Shown one piece after another: positions 33,401-44,769 of a DNA stretch of 64,000 nt. Location of the stretch: contig OZ022348.1 in the NCBI GenBank assembly GCA_963989245.1, forward strand, positions 37,209,745 through 37,273,744, written 5' to 3'. Made by a program: the position numbers and the translations under genes. The DNA is from Nansenia antarctica (taxonomy: Eukaryota; Chordata; Actinopteri; Argentiniformes; Microstomatidae). Below the pieces are notes generated by a model that searched no databases, was not told the origin of the DNA, and saw only the letters and a list, made by a program, of their open reading frames with translations. The number at the start of each line of letters is the position of its first letter. Within the stretch, counting starts at the first letter, position 1.

Positions 33401-36400
33401 CATTCTATCTGTGTAGTCTAGACTCCCTCTCACACACAGAACATTCTATCTGTCTAGTCTAGACTCCCTCTCACACACAGAACATTCTATCTGTCTAGTC
33501 TAGACTCCCTCTCACACAGACATAATGTGATGTCATAGACCAGAACATTCTATCTGTCTAGTCTAGACTCCCTCTCACACAGACATGATGTGATGTCATA
33601 GACCAGAACATTCTATCTGTCTAGTCTAGACTCCCTCTCACCCCAGAACATTCTATCTGTCTAGTCTAGACTCCCTCTCACACCAGAACATTCTATCTGT
33701 CTAGTCTAGACTCCCTCTCACACCAGAACATTCTATCTGTCTAGTCTAGACTCCCTCTCACACACAGAACATTCTATCTGTCTAGTCTAGACTCCCTCTC
33801 ACACACAGAACATTCTATCTGTCTAGTCTAGACTCCCTCTCACACACAGAACATTCTATCTGTCTAGTCTAGACTCCCTCTCACACAGACATGCTGTGAT
33901 GTCATAGACCAGAACATTCTATCTGTCTAGTCTAGACTCCCTCTCACACAGACATGCTGTGATGTCATAGACCAGAACATTCTATCTGTCTAGTCTAGAC
34001 TCCCTCTCACACAGACATGCTGTGATGTCATAGACCAGAACATTCTATCTGTCTAGTCTAGACTCCCTCTCACACAGACATGCTGTGATGTCATAGACCA
34101 GAACATTCTATCTGTCTAGTCTAGACTCCCTCTCACACAGACATGCTGTGATGTCATAGACCAGAACATTCTATCTGTCTAGTCTAGACTCCCTCTCACA
34201 CAGACATGCTGTGATGTCATAGACCAGAACATTCTATCTGTCTAGTCTAGACTCCCTCTCACACCAGAACATTCTATCTGTCTAGTCTAGACTCCCTCTC
34301 ACACCAGAACATTCTATCTGTCTAGTCTAGACTCCCTCTCACACCAGAACATTCTATCTGTCTAGTCTAGACTCCCTCTCACACACAGAACATTCTATCT
34401 GTCTAGTCTAGACTCCCTCTCACACACAGAACATTCTATCTGTCTAGTCTAGACTCCCTCTCACACAGACATGCTGTGATGTCATAGACCAGAACATTAT
34501 ATCTGTCTAGTCTAGACTCCCTCTCACACAGACATGCTGTGATGTCATAGACCAGAACATTCTATCTGTCTAGTCTAGACTCCCTCTCACACAGACATGC
34601 TGTGATGTCATAGACCAGAACATTATATCTGTCTAGTCTAGACTCCCTCTCACACAGACATGCTGTGATGTCATAGACCAGAACATTCTATCTGTCTAGT
34701 CTAGACTCCCTCTCACACAGACATGCTGTGATGTCATAGACCAGAACATTCTATCTGTCTAGTCTAGACTCCCTCTCACACAGACATGCTGTGATGTCAT
34801 AGACCAGAACATTCTATCTGTCTAGTCTAGACTCCCTCTCACACAGACATGCTGTGATGTCATAGACCAGAACATTCTATCTGTCTAGTCTAGACTCCCT
34901 CTCACACAGACATGCTGTGATGTAATAGACCAGAACATTCTATCTGTCTAGTCTAGACTCCCTCTCACACAGACATGCTGTGATGTCATAGACCAGAACA
35001 TTCTATCTGTCTAGTCTAGACTCCCTCTCACACCAGAACATTCTATCTGTCTAGTCTAGACTCCCTCTCACACCAGAACATTCTATCTGTCTAGTCTAGA
35101 CTCCCTCTCACACCAGAACATTCTATCTGTCTAGTCTAGACTCCCTCTCACACACAGAACATTCTATCTGTCTAGTCGAGACTCCCTCTCACACACAGAA
35201 CATTATATCTGTCTAGTCTAGACTCCATCTCACACAGACATGCTGTGATGTCATAGACCAGAACATTCTATTTGTCTAGTCTAGACTCCCTCTCACACAG
35301 ACATGCTGTGATGTCATAGACCAGAACATTCTATCTGTCTAGTCTAGACTCCCTCTCACACAGACATGCTGTGATGTCATAGACCAGAACATTCTATCTG
35401 TCTAGTCTAGACTCCCTCTCACACCAGAACATTCTATCTGTCTAGTCTAGACTCCCTCTCACACCAGAACATTATATCTGTCTAGTCTAGACTCCCTCTC
35501 ACACCAGAACATTCTATCTGTCTAGTCTAGACTCCCTCTCACACACAGAACATTCTATCTGTCTAGTCTAGACTCCCTCTCACACAGACATGCTGTGATG
35601 TCATAGACCAGAACATTCTATCTGTCTAGTCTAGACTCCCTCTCACACACAGAACATTCTATCTGTCTAGTCTAGACTCCCTCTCACACAGACATGCTGT
35701 GATATCATAGACCAGAACATTCTATCTGTCTAGTCTAGACTCCCTCTCACTCAGACATGCTGTGATGTCATAGACCAGAACATTCTATCTGTCTAGTCTA
35801 GACTCCCTCTCACACAGACATGCTGTGATGTCATAGACCAGAACATTATATCTGTCTAGTCTAGACTCCCTCTCACACAGACATGCTGTGATGTCATAGA
35901 CCAGAACATTATATCTGTCTAGTCTAGACTCCCTCTCACACAGACATGCTGTGATGTCATAGACCAGAACATTCTATCTGTCTAGTCTAGACTCCCTCTC
36001 ACACAGACATGCTGTGATGTCATAGACCAGAACATTCTATCTGTCTAGTCTAGACTCCCTCTCACACAGACATGCTGTGATGTCATAGACCAGAACATTA
36101 TATCTGTCTAGTCTAGACTCCCTCTCACACAGACATGCTGTGATGTCATAGACCAGAACATTCTATCTGTCTAGTCTAGACTCCCTCTCACACAGACATG
36201 CTGTGATGTAATAGACCAGAACATTCTATCTGTCTAGTCTAGACTCCCTCTCACACAGACATGCTGTGATGTCATAGACCAGAACATTCTATCTGTCTAG
36301 TCTAGACTCCCTCTCACACCAGAACATTCTATCTGTCTAGTCTAGACTCCCTCTCACACCAGAACATTCTATCTGTCTAGTCTAGACTCCCTCTCACACC

Positions 36401-39400
36401 AGAACATTCTATCTGTCTAGTCTAGACTCCCTCTCACACACAGAACATTCTATCTGTCTAGTCTAGACTCCCTCTCACACACAGAACATTATATCTGTCT
36501 AGTCTAGACTCCATCTCACACAGACATGCTGTGATGTCATAGACCAGAACATTCTATTTGTCTAGTCTAGACTCCCTCTCACACAGACATGCTGTGATGT
36601 CATAGACCAGAACATTCTATCTGTCTAGTCTAGACTCCCTCTCACACAGACATGCTGTGATGTCATAGACCAGAACATTCTATCTGTCTAGTCTAGACTC
36701 CCTCTCACACCAGAACATTCTATCTGTCTAGTCTAGACTCCCTCTCACACCAGAACATTATATCTGTCTAGTCTAGACTCCCTCTCACACCAGAACATTC
36801 TATCTGTCTAGTCTAGACTCCCTCTCACACACAGAACATTCTATCTGTCTAGTCTAGACTCCCTCTCACACAGACATGCTGTGATGTCATAGACCAGAAC
36901 ATTCTATCTGTCTAGTCTAGACTCCCTCTCACACACAGAACATTCTATCTGTCTAGTCTAGACTCCCTCTCACACAGACATGCTGTGATATCATAGACCA
37001 GAACATTCTATCTGTCTAGTCTAGACTCCCTCTCACTCAGACATGCTGTGATGTCATAGACCAGAACATTCTATCTGTCTAGTCTAGACTCCCTCTCACA
37101 CAGACATGCTGTGATGTCATAGACCAGAACATTATATCTGTCTAGTCTAGACTCCCTCTCACACAGACATGCTGTGATGTCATAGACCAGAACATTATAT
37201 CTGTCTAGTCTAGACTCCCTCTCACACAGACATGCTGTGATGTCATAGACCAGAACATTCTATCTGTCTAGTCTAGACTCCCTCTCACACAGACATGCTG
37301 TGATGTCATAGACCAGAACATTCTATCTGTCTAGTCTAGACTCCCTCTCACACAGACATGCTGTGATGTCATAGACCAGAACATTATATCTGTCTAGTCT
37401 AGACTCCCTCTCACACAGACATGCTGTGATGTCATAGACCAGAACATTCTATCTGTCTAGTCTAGACTCCCTCTCACACAGACATGCTGTGATGTCATAG
37501 ACCAGAACATTCTATCTGTCTAGTCTAGACTCCCTCTCACACAGACATGCTGTGATGTCATAGACCAGAACATTCTATCTGTCTAGTCTAGACTCCCTCT
37601 CACACCAGAACATTCTATCTGTCTAGTCTAGACTCCCTCTCACACCAGAACATTCTATCTGTCTAGTCTAGACTCCCTCTCACACCAGAACATTCTATCT
37701 GTCTAGTCTAGACTCCCTCTCACACACAGAACATTATATCTGTCTAGTCTAGACTCCCTCTCACACACAGAACATTCTATCTGTCTAGTCTAGACTCCCT
37801 CTCACACAGACATGCTGTGATGTCATAGACCAGAACATTCTATCTGTCTAGTCTAGACTCCCTCTCACACAGACATGCTGTGATGTCATAGACCAGAACA
37901 TTCTATCTGTCTAGTCTAGACTCCCTCTCACACAGACATGCTGTGATGTCATAGACCAGAACATTCTATCTGTCTAGTCTAGACTCCCTCTCACACAGAC
38001 ATGCTGTGATGTCATAGACCAGAACATTCTATCTGTCTAGTCTAGACTCCCTCTCACACACAGAACATTCTATCTGTCTAGTCTAGACTCCCTCTCACAC
38101 AGACATGCTGTGATGTCATAGACCAGAACATTATATCTGTCTAGTCTAGACTCCCTCTCACACAGACATGCTGTGATGTCATAGACCAGAACATTCTATC
38201 TGTCTAGTCTAGACTCCCTCTCACACAGACATGCTGTGATGTCATAGACCAGAACATTATATCTGTCTAGTCTAGACTCCCTCTCACACAGACATGCTGT
38301 GATGTCATAGACCAGAACATTCTATCTGTCTAGTCTAGACTCCCTCTCACACAGACATGCTGTGATGTCATAGACCAGAACATTCTATCTGTCTAGTCTA
38401 GACTCCCTCTCACACAGACATGCTGTGATGTCATAGACCAGAACATTCTATCTGTCTAGTCTAGACTCCCTCTCACACAGACATGCTGTGATGTCATAGA
38501 CCAGAACATTCTATCTGTCTAGTCTAGACTCCCTCTCACACAGACATGCTGTGATGTAATAGACCAGAACATTCTATCTGTCTAGTCTAGACTCCCTCTC
38601 ACACAGACATGCTGTGATGTCATAGACCAGAACATTCTATCTGTCTAGTCTAGACTCCCTCTCACACCAGAACATTCTATCTGTCTAGTCTAGACTCCCT
38701 CTCACACCAGAACATTATATCTGTCTAGTCTAGACTCCCTCTCACACCAGAACATTCTATCTGTCTAGTCTAGACTCCCTCTCACACACAGAACATTCTA
38801 TCTGTCTAGTCGAGACTCCCTCTCACACACAGAACATTATATCTGTCTAGTCTAGACTCCATCTCACACAGACATGCTGTGATGTCATAGACCAGAACAT
38901 TCTATTTGTCTAGTCTAGACTCCCTCTCACACAGACATGCTGTGATGTCATAGACCAGAACATTCTATCTGTCTAGTCTAGACTCCCTCTCACACAGACA
39001 TGCTGTGATGTCATAGACCAGAACATTCTATCTGTCTAGTCTAGACTCCCTCTCACACCAGAACATTCTATCTGTCTAGTCTAGACTCCCTCTCACACCA
39101 GAACATTATATCTGTCTAGTCTAGACTCCCTCTCACACCAGAACATTCTATCTGTCTAGTCTAGACTCCCTCTCACACACAGAACATTCTATCTGTCTAG
39201 TCTAGACTCCCTCTCACACAGACATGCTGTGATGTCATAGACCAGAACATTCTATCTGTCTAGTCTAGACTCCCTCTCACACACAGAACATTCTATCTGT
39301 CTAGTCTAGACTCCCTCTCACACAGACATGCTGTGATATCATAGACCAGAACATTCTATCTGTCTAGTCTAGACTCCCTCTCACTCAGACATGCTGTGAT

Positions 39401-40375
39401 GTCATAGACCAGAACATTCTATCTGTCTAGTCTAGACTCCCTCTCACACAGACATGCTGTGATGTCATAGACCAGAACATTATATCTGTCTAGTCTAGAC
39501 TCCCTCTCACACAGACATGCTGTGATGTCATAGACCAGAACATTATATCTGTCTAGTCTAGACTCCCTCTCACACAGACATGCTGTGATGTCATAGACCA
39601 GAACATTCTATCTGTCTAGTCTAGACTCCCTCTCACACAGACATGCTGTGATGTCATAGACCAGAACATTCTATCTGTCTAGTCTAGACTCCCTCTCACA
39701 CCAGAACATTCTATCTGTCTAGTCTAGACTCCCTCTCACACCAGAACATTCTATCTGTCTAGTCTAGACTCCCTCTCACACCAGAACATTCTATCTGTCT
39801 AGTCTAGACTCCCTCTCACACACAGAACATTCTATCTGTCTAGTCTAGACTCCCTCTCACACACAGAACATTATATCTGTCTAGTCTAGACTCCATCTCA
39901 CACAGACATGCTGTGATGTCATAGACCAGAACATTCTATTTGTCTAGTCTAGACTCCCTCTCACACAGACATGCTGTGATGTCATAGACCAGAACATTCT
40001 ATCTGTCTAGTCTAGACTCCCTCTCACACAGACATGCTGTGATGTCATAGTCTAGACTCCCTCTCACACAGACATGCTGTGATGTCATAGACCAGAACAT
40101 TCTATCTGTCTAGTCTAGACTCCCTCTCACACACAGAACATTCTATCTGTCTAGTCTAGACTCCCTCTCACACAGACATGCTGTGATATCATAGACCAGA
40201 ACATTCTATCTGTCTAGTCTAGACTCCCTCTCACTCAGACATGCTGTGATGTCATAGACCAGAACATTCTATCTGTCTAGTCTAGACTCCCTCTCACACA
40301 GACATGCTGTGATGTCATAGACCAGAACATTATATCTGTCTAGTCTAGACTCCCTCTCACACAGACATGCTGTGA
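30478..40375. repeat. Satellite array, block C (63-mer-rich, about 1.285-kb higher-order repeat)
   Basis: About 9.9 kb of the same monomers, richer in the 63-bp form than block B. Diagnostic variants recur in fixed order: CATCTCACAC, CTATTTGTC, TGATATCA, CTCACTCAGAC. CTATTTGTC is near 35272, 36556, 38906 and 39948; TGATATCA is near 35703, 36988, 39337 and 40189. The first two copies are 1284-1285 bp apart. A truncated monomer junction is at about 40050, where ATGTCATAG runs straight into TCTAGACTCC. No genes. Confidence 0.95.
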
Positions 40376-40629
40376 AATCACTTCACTGTGATGCACCCAA
40401 TTACATGGTGGACATGCTCATAAGATACACACCAGCTAGACCCCTACGGTCTAGTGGCACGGAACTTTTAATAGTGCCAGAGGCTAGGACAAAGAGATTT
40501 GGAGGATCAGCTTTTAGCATATATGCTCCTAGATTGTGGAACACCCTACCTGAGGGCCTGAGGTTGTCTAAAACTCAGGACATTTTTAAGCGTGACCTCA
40601 AAACCTACTTATTCAATGTCGCCTTTTGA
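40376..40629 (+). pseudogene. LINE reverse transcriptase, C-terminal fragment
   Basis: About 84 residues ending at TGA 40627-40629. It contains the typical C-terminal tail of fish L2/CR1-like ORF2: YTPARPLRSSGTELLIVPEA, RTKRFGGSAFS, APRLWNTLPEGLR and FKRDLKTYLF. The catalytic RT core and endonuclease are absent because the copy is 5'-truncated. There is no genuine start codon; the frame simply opens from satellite. Not functional. Confidence 0.85.
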
Positions 40630-41279
40630 TACTACGGGAGACATTGGACATTATAGAACTAGGATCACTAGGCCATTACACCATACTCGTGTTTTGAGAT
40701 TTGTATTGACAGGAAAATGGACCCGGGTGCTGATGAGGCACTCTCAGCTCCAAATAGCACCTAGAGCAGTACTGGAACCGGTACAAGGGTGTACCAGGAC
40801 CACCATCAGGTTGTATTGCTGTCATCTTTATTGTCTTTATTGTGTTGTTGCATCATAACTATGCCTAAGATTCTCTTTTGGCAGGACCTGTGACCATCCG
40901 GATGCAGAACGATGCAAATATAACACTAAATTTATGGACAGAGTGTACGCCGATAATATGCAAGGAATTTTTCCTGGATACATGGTGTACAGGTTTTTGC
41001 CCTTGCTTGCTTGCTTTGTGCCGGTGGTCCTTGGCCTCCCCTTGGGGACCGCTGGGTACTGGTAGGCAAACTGGCTAGTAGTCGCTCTATTGGTAGAGGG
41101 CTGCAAGGGAATTTTTTCCTGGCTACATAGTATACAGGTTTTTACTTTTGCCTGCTCGCGGCTCTGTCAGTATTGATTGATTGACTGATTGACTGAACAT
41201 TTTCATTGTGTGAAGCGCATTGAGTTGCATCTTGTAAGAAATGCGCTATACAAATAAAATTTGATTTGATTTGATTTGA
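40376..41279 (+). mobile_element. 5'-truncated L2/CR1-like LINE
   Basis: It interrupts a 63-bp monomer between TGTGA and TGTCATAG. It begins in the C-terminal part of a LINE reverse-transcriptase ORF (to 40629), followed by about 650 bp of 3' UTR. The end reads GTGTGAAGCGCATTGAG, then AAATGCGCTATACAAATAAA and a (TTGAT)n-type tail (about 41258-41280). This short microsatellite tail with no poly(A) is typical of L2/CR1 LINEs. No clear target duplication is seen; there is microhomology (TGAT) at the right end. The 3' UTR contains an internal duplication (40961-41009 and 41103-41157). Confidence 0.85.
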
Positions 41280-43732
41280 TGTCATAGACCAGAACATTAT
41301 ATCTGTCTAGTCTAGACTCCCTCTCACACAGACATGCTGTGATGTCATAGACCAGAACATTCTATCTGTCTAGTCTAGACTCCCTCTCACACAGACATGC
41401 TGTGATGTCATAGACCAGAACATTCTATCTGTCTAGTCTAGACTCCCTCTCACACAGACATGCTGTGATGTCATAGACCAGAACATTATATCTGTCTAGT
41501 CTAGACTCCCTCTCACACAGACATGCTGTGATGTCATAGACCAGAACATTCTATCTGTCTAGTCTAGACTCCCTCTCACACAGACATGCTGTGATGTCAT
41601 AGACCAGAACATTCTATCTGTCTAGTCTAGACTCCCTCTCACACAGACATGCTGTGATGTCATAGACCAGAACATTCTATCTGTCTAGTCTAGACTCCCT
41701 CTCACACCAGAACATTCTATCTGTCTAGTCTAGACTCCCTCTCACACCAGAACATTCTATCTGTCTAGTCTAGACTCCCTCTCACACCAGAACATTCTAT
41801 CTGTCTAGTCTAGACTCCCTCTCACACACAGAACATTATATCTGTCTAGTCTAGACTCCCTCTCACACACAGAACATTCTATCTGTCTAGTCTAGACTCC
41901 CTCTCACACAGACATGCTGTGATGTCATAGACCAGAACATTCTATCTGTCTAGTCTAGACTCCCTCTCACACAGACATGCTGTGATGTCATAGACCAGAA
42001 CATTCTATCTGTCTAGTCTAGACTCCCTCTCACACAGACATGCTGTGATGTCATAGACCAGAACATTCTATCTGTCTAGTCTGGACTCCCTCTCACACCA
42101 GAACATTCTATCTGTCTAGTCTAGACTCCCTCTCACACCAGAACATTCTATCTGTCTAGTCTAGACTCCCTCTCACACCAGAACATTCTATCTGTCTAGT
42201 CTAGACTCCCTCTCACACACAGAACATTATATCTGTCTAGTCTAGACTCCCTCTCACACACAGAACATTATATCTGTCTAGTCTAGACTCCCTCTCACAC
42301 AGACATGCTGTGATGTCATAGACCAGAACATTCTATTTGTCTAGTCTAGACTCCCTCTCACACAGACATGCTGTGATGTCATAGACCAGAACATTCTATC
42401 TGTCTAGTCTAGACTCCCTCTCACACAGACATGCTGTGATGTCATAGACCAGAACATTCTATCTGTCTAGTCTAGACTCCCTCTCACACCAGAACATTCT
42501 ATCTGTCTAGTCTAGACTCCCTCTCACACCAGAACATTATATCTGTCTAGTCTAGACTCCCTCTCACACCAGAACATTCTATCTGTCTAGTCTAGACTCC
42601 CTCTCACACACAGAACATTCTATCTGTCTAGTCTAGACTCCCTCTCACACACAGAACATTCTATCTGTCTAGTCTAGACTCCCTCTCACACAGACATGCT
42701 GTGATGTCATAGACCAGAACATTCTATCTGTCTAGTCTAGACTCCCTCTCACACACAGAACATTCTATCTGTCTAGTCTAGACTCCCTCTCACACAGACA
42801 TGCTGTGATATCATAGACCAGAACATTCTATCTGTCTAGTCTAGACTCCCTCTCACACAGACATGCTGTGATGTCATAGACCAGAACATTCTATCTGTCT
42901 AGTCTAGACTCCCTCTCACACAGACATGCTGTGATGTCATAGACCAGAACATTCTATCTGTCTAGTCTAGACTCCCTCTCACACAGACATGCTGTGATGT
43001 CATAGACCAGAACATTATATCTGTCTAGTCTAGACTCCCTCTCACACAGACATGCTGTGATGTCATAGACCAGAACATTCTATCTGTCTAGTCTAGACTC
43101 CCTCTCACACAGACATGCTGTGATGTCATAGACCAGAACATTCTATCTGTCTAGTCTAGACTCCCTCTCACACAGACATGCTGTGATGTCGTAGACCAGA
43201 ACATTCTATCTGTCTTGTCTAGACTCCCTCTCACACAGACATGCTGTGATGTCATAGACCAGAACATTCTATCTGTCTAGTCTAGACTCCCTCTCACACA
43301 GACATGCTGTGATGTCATAGACCAGAACATTCTATCTGTCTAGTCTAGACTCCCTCTCACACCAGAACATTCTATCTGTCTAGTCTAGACTCCCTCTCAC
43401 ACCAGAACATTCTATCTGTCTAGTCTAGACTCCCTCTCACACCAGAACATTCTATCTGTCTAGTCTAGACTCCCTCTCACACACAGAACATTATATCTGT
43501 CTAGTCTAGACTCCCTCTCACACACAGAACAGTATATCTGTCTAGTCTAGACTCCCTCTCACACAGACATGCTGTGATGTCATAGACCAGAACATTCTAT
43601 CTGTCTAGTCTAGATTCCCTCTCACACAGACATGCTGTGATGTCATAGACCAGAACATTCTATCTGTCTAGTCTAGACTCCCTCTCACACCAGAACATTC
43701 TATCTGTCTAGTCTAGACTCCCTCTCACACAG
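41280..43732. repeat. Satellite array, block D
   Basis: Continuation of block C after the LINE; the monomer broken at 40375 resumes with GTCATAGACC. TGATATCA recurs near 42808 and CTATTTGTC near 42335. The array stops at CTCACACAG (43732), where unrelated sequence begins. Confidence 0.96.
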
Positions 43733-43820
43733 TGGGCTGATATCTTGTAATAAGATCAGAAGAGAGTCTGATAATTGTGTTATTGTATGGAATGTGAATT
43801 CCTAGTTTGAAAGAGTATAG
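43733..43820. other. Short non-satellite remnant, left flank of E3
   Basis: 88 bp of AT-rich sequence between the satellite and E3. Because ATAG is duplicated on both sides of E3, this stretch was once continuous with 48146 onward. It starts TGGGCTGATA directly after satellite and could be the edge of an older LTR, but no partner was found. Confidence 0.5.
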
Positions 43821-44012
43821 TGTGGTGGGTTAACATAATTCACCCCCGGAACTAATAGTTGGGAGTATTGTTCCGTACGGAGGGTTAAGTGGGTGGTACT
43901 CAGTTTTAGTTCCTGTTTTAAGTGTGTGGTAGCAACTTGCTCATGTCTGTTAATAAACGTCTAGCTGTGACATTTGATACGCCGCCTCCGACTCCCGTCT
44001 CTCGGCACTACA
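43821..44012 (+). repeat. E3 5' LTR (192 bp)
   Basis: TGTGGTGGGT...CGGCACTACA. Very short LTR; AATAAA at 43952-43957. No clear TATA box. Confidence 0.95.
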
Positions 44013-44013
44013 T

Positions 44014-44028
44014 TGGTGACCCCGACGT
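44014..44028 (+). promoter_or_regulatory. E3 primer-binding site for tRNA-Trp
   Basis: TGGTGACCCCGACGT, one base after the LTR, is complementary over 15 nt to the 3' end of animal tRNA-Trp (ACGTCGGGGTCA plus CCA). tRNA-Trp priming is a known property of the CsRn1 clade. Confidence 0.85.
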
Positions 44029-44062
44029 CAGTCCCGTTGAAGTATCCGAGACTGAACCGAAC

Positions 44063-44752
44063 ATGGCAAATAACGCCGTTATTCTCAAATTGCCGGAGTT
44101 TTGGGAGACGTCCGCGGCAGCATGGTTCGCTCAGACGGAGGCGCAGTTCGCCCTCCGTGGGATTGCAGACGACGCCGCACGCTACTACCATGTCGTCTCG
44201 GCTCTGGGGAGCTCCACTGCAGCCAGAACGGTGGGCTTCATTACAGCTCCCCCTGCCCTGAATAAATATACAGCGTTTAAGACTCTCCTCCTCAGGACCT
44301 TCGAACTATCACGGTCAGAACGAGCCCGACGTCTGTTCGCAATTCAGGGGCTGGGAGACAGCAAGCCTTCCCAGCACATGGACATGATGCTGAACCTACT
44401 AGGTACGGAAGAACCAAATTTTCTTTTTATTGAACTGTTTCTTCGGCACATGCCTGCACATGTACAGACGGCGCTCGCTAATACGTCTATTACGGAACCC
44501 CGTGAGTTAGCAGAGGAGGCTGACCGCTTCTTCCTAGCTACCCAGCGTTTTACCCCTGAAGTGCTAGCCCCGACACACAATTACACTCCCCCTGGCAGAG
44601 ACAGGCTAGCTAACAAGGGCCCACCTACCACCGATAGCCGTGCTAGCCCAGGCATGTGCTATTTCCACTCACGCTTTGGCGCGAAGGCGACGAGGTGCCG
44701 CTCCCCTTGCAACTACGGCTCGGCGGGAAACGGCAAAGCCTGCGTTCGGTAG
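44063..44752 (+). CDS. gag: E3 Gag (CHCC zinc-finger type)
   Basis: 229 residues from ATG 44063, the first good ATG after the primer site; the frame also extends back into the LTR. The capsid-like region begins LPEFWETSAAAWFAQTEAQF and continues YYHVVSALGSSTA. The C-terminal finger is C-x2-H-x9-C-x3-C (CYFH ... CRSPC), the atypical CHCC finger known from CsRn1-clade Gags. Stop TAG at 44750-44752. The heptamer GGGAAAC lies 18 nt before that stop, in -1 phase. Structural particle protein; intact. Confidence 0.9.
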   Translation: MANNAVILKLPEFWETSAAAWFAQTEAQFALRGIADDAARYYHVVSALGSSTAARTVGFITAPPALNKYTAFKTLLLRTFELSRSERARRLFAIQGLGDSKPSQHMDMMLNLLGTEEPNFLFIELFLRHMPAHVQTALANTSITEPRELAEEADRFFLATQRFTPEVLAPTHNYTPPGRDRLANKGPPTTDSRASPGMCYFHSRFGAKATRCRSPCNYGSAGNGKACVR

Positions 44753-44769
44753 TGGCTATGAGCGTGGGC
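44725..44769 (+). promoter_or_regulatory. Programmed -1 frameshift signal (GGGAAAC plus hairpin)
   Basis: GGGAAAC (44725-44731) is in slippery phase (gag codons GCG GGA AAC). A -1 shift enters the pol frame at 44731. Six nt later, GCCTGCG (44738-44744) can pair with CGTGGGC (44763-44769), with two G-U pairs. The heptamer is identical to that of E2 although the elements belong to different clades. The hairpin is weaker evidence than the heptamer. Confidence 0.7.
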
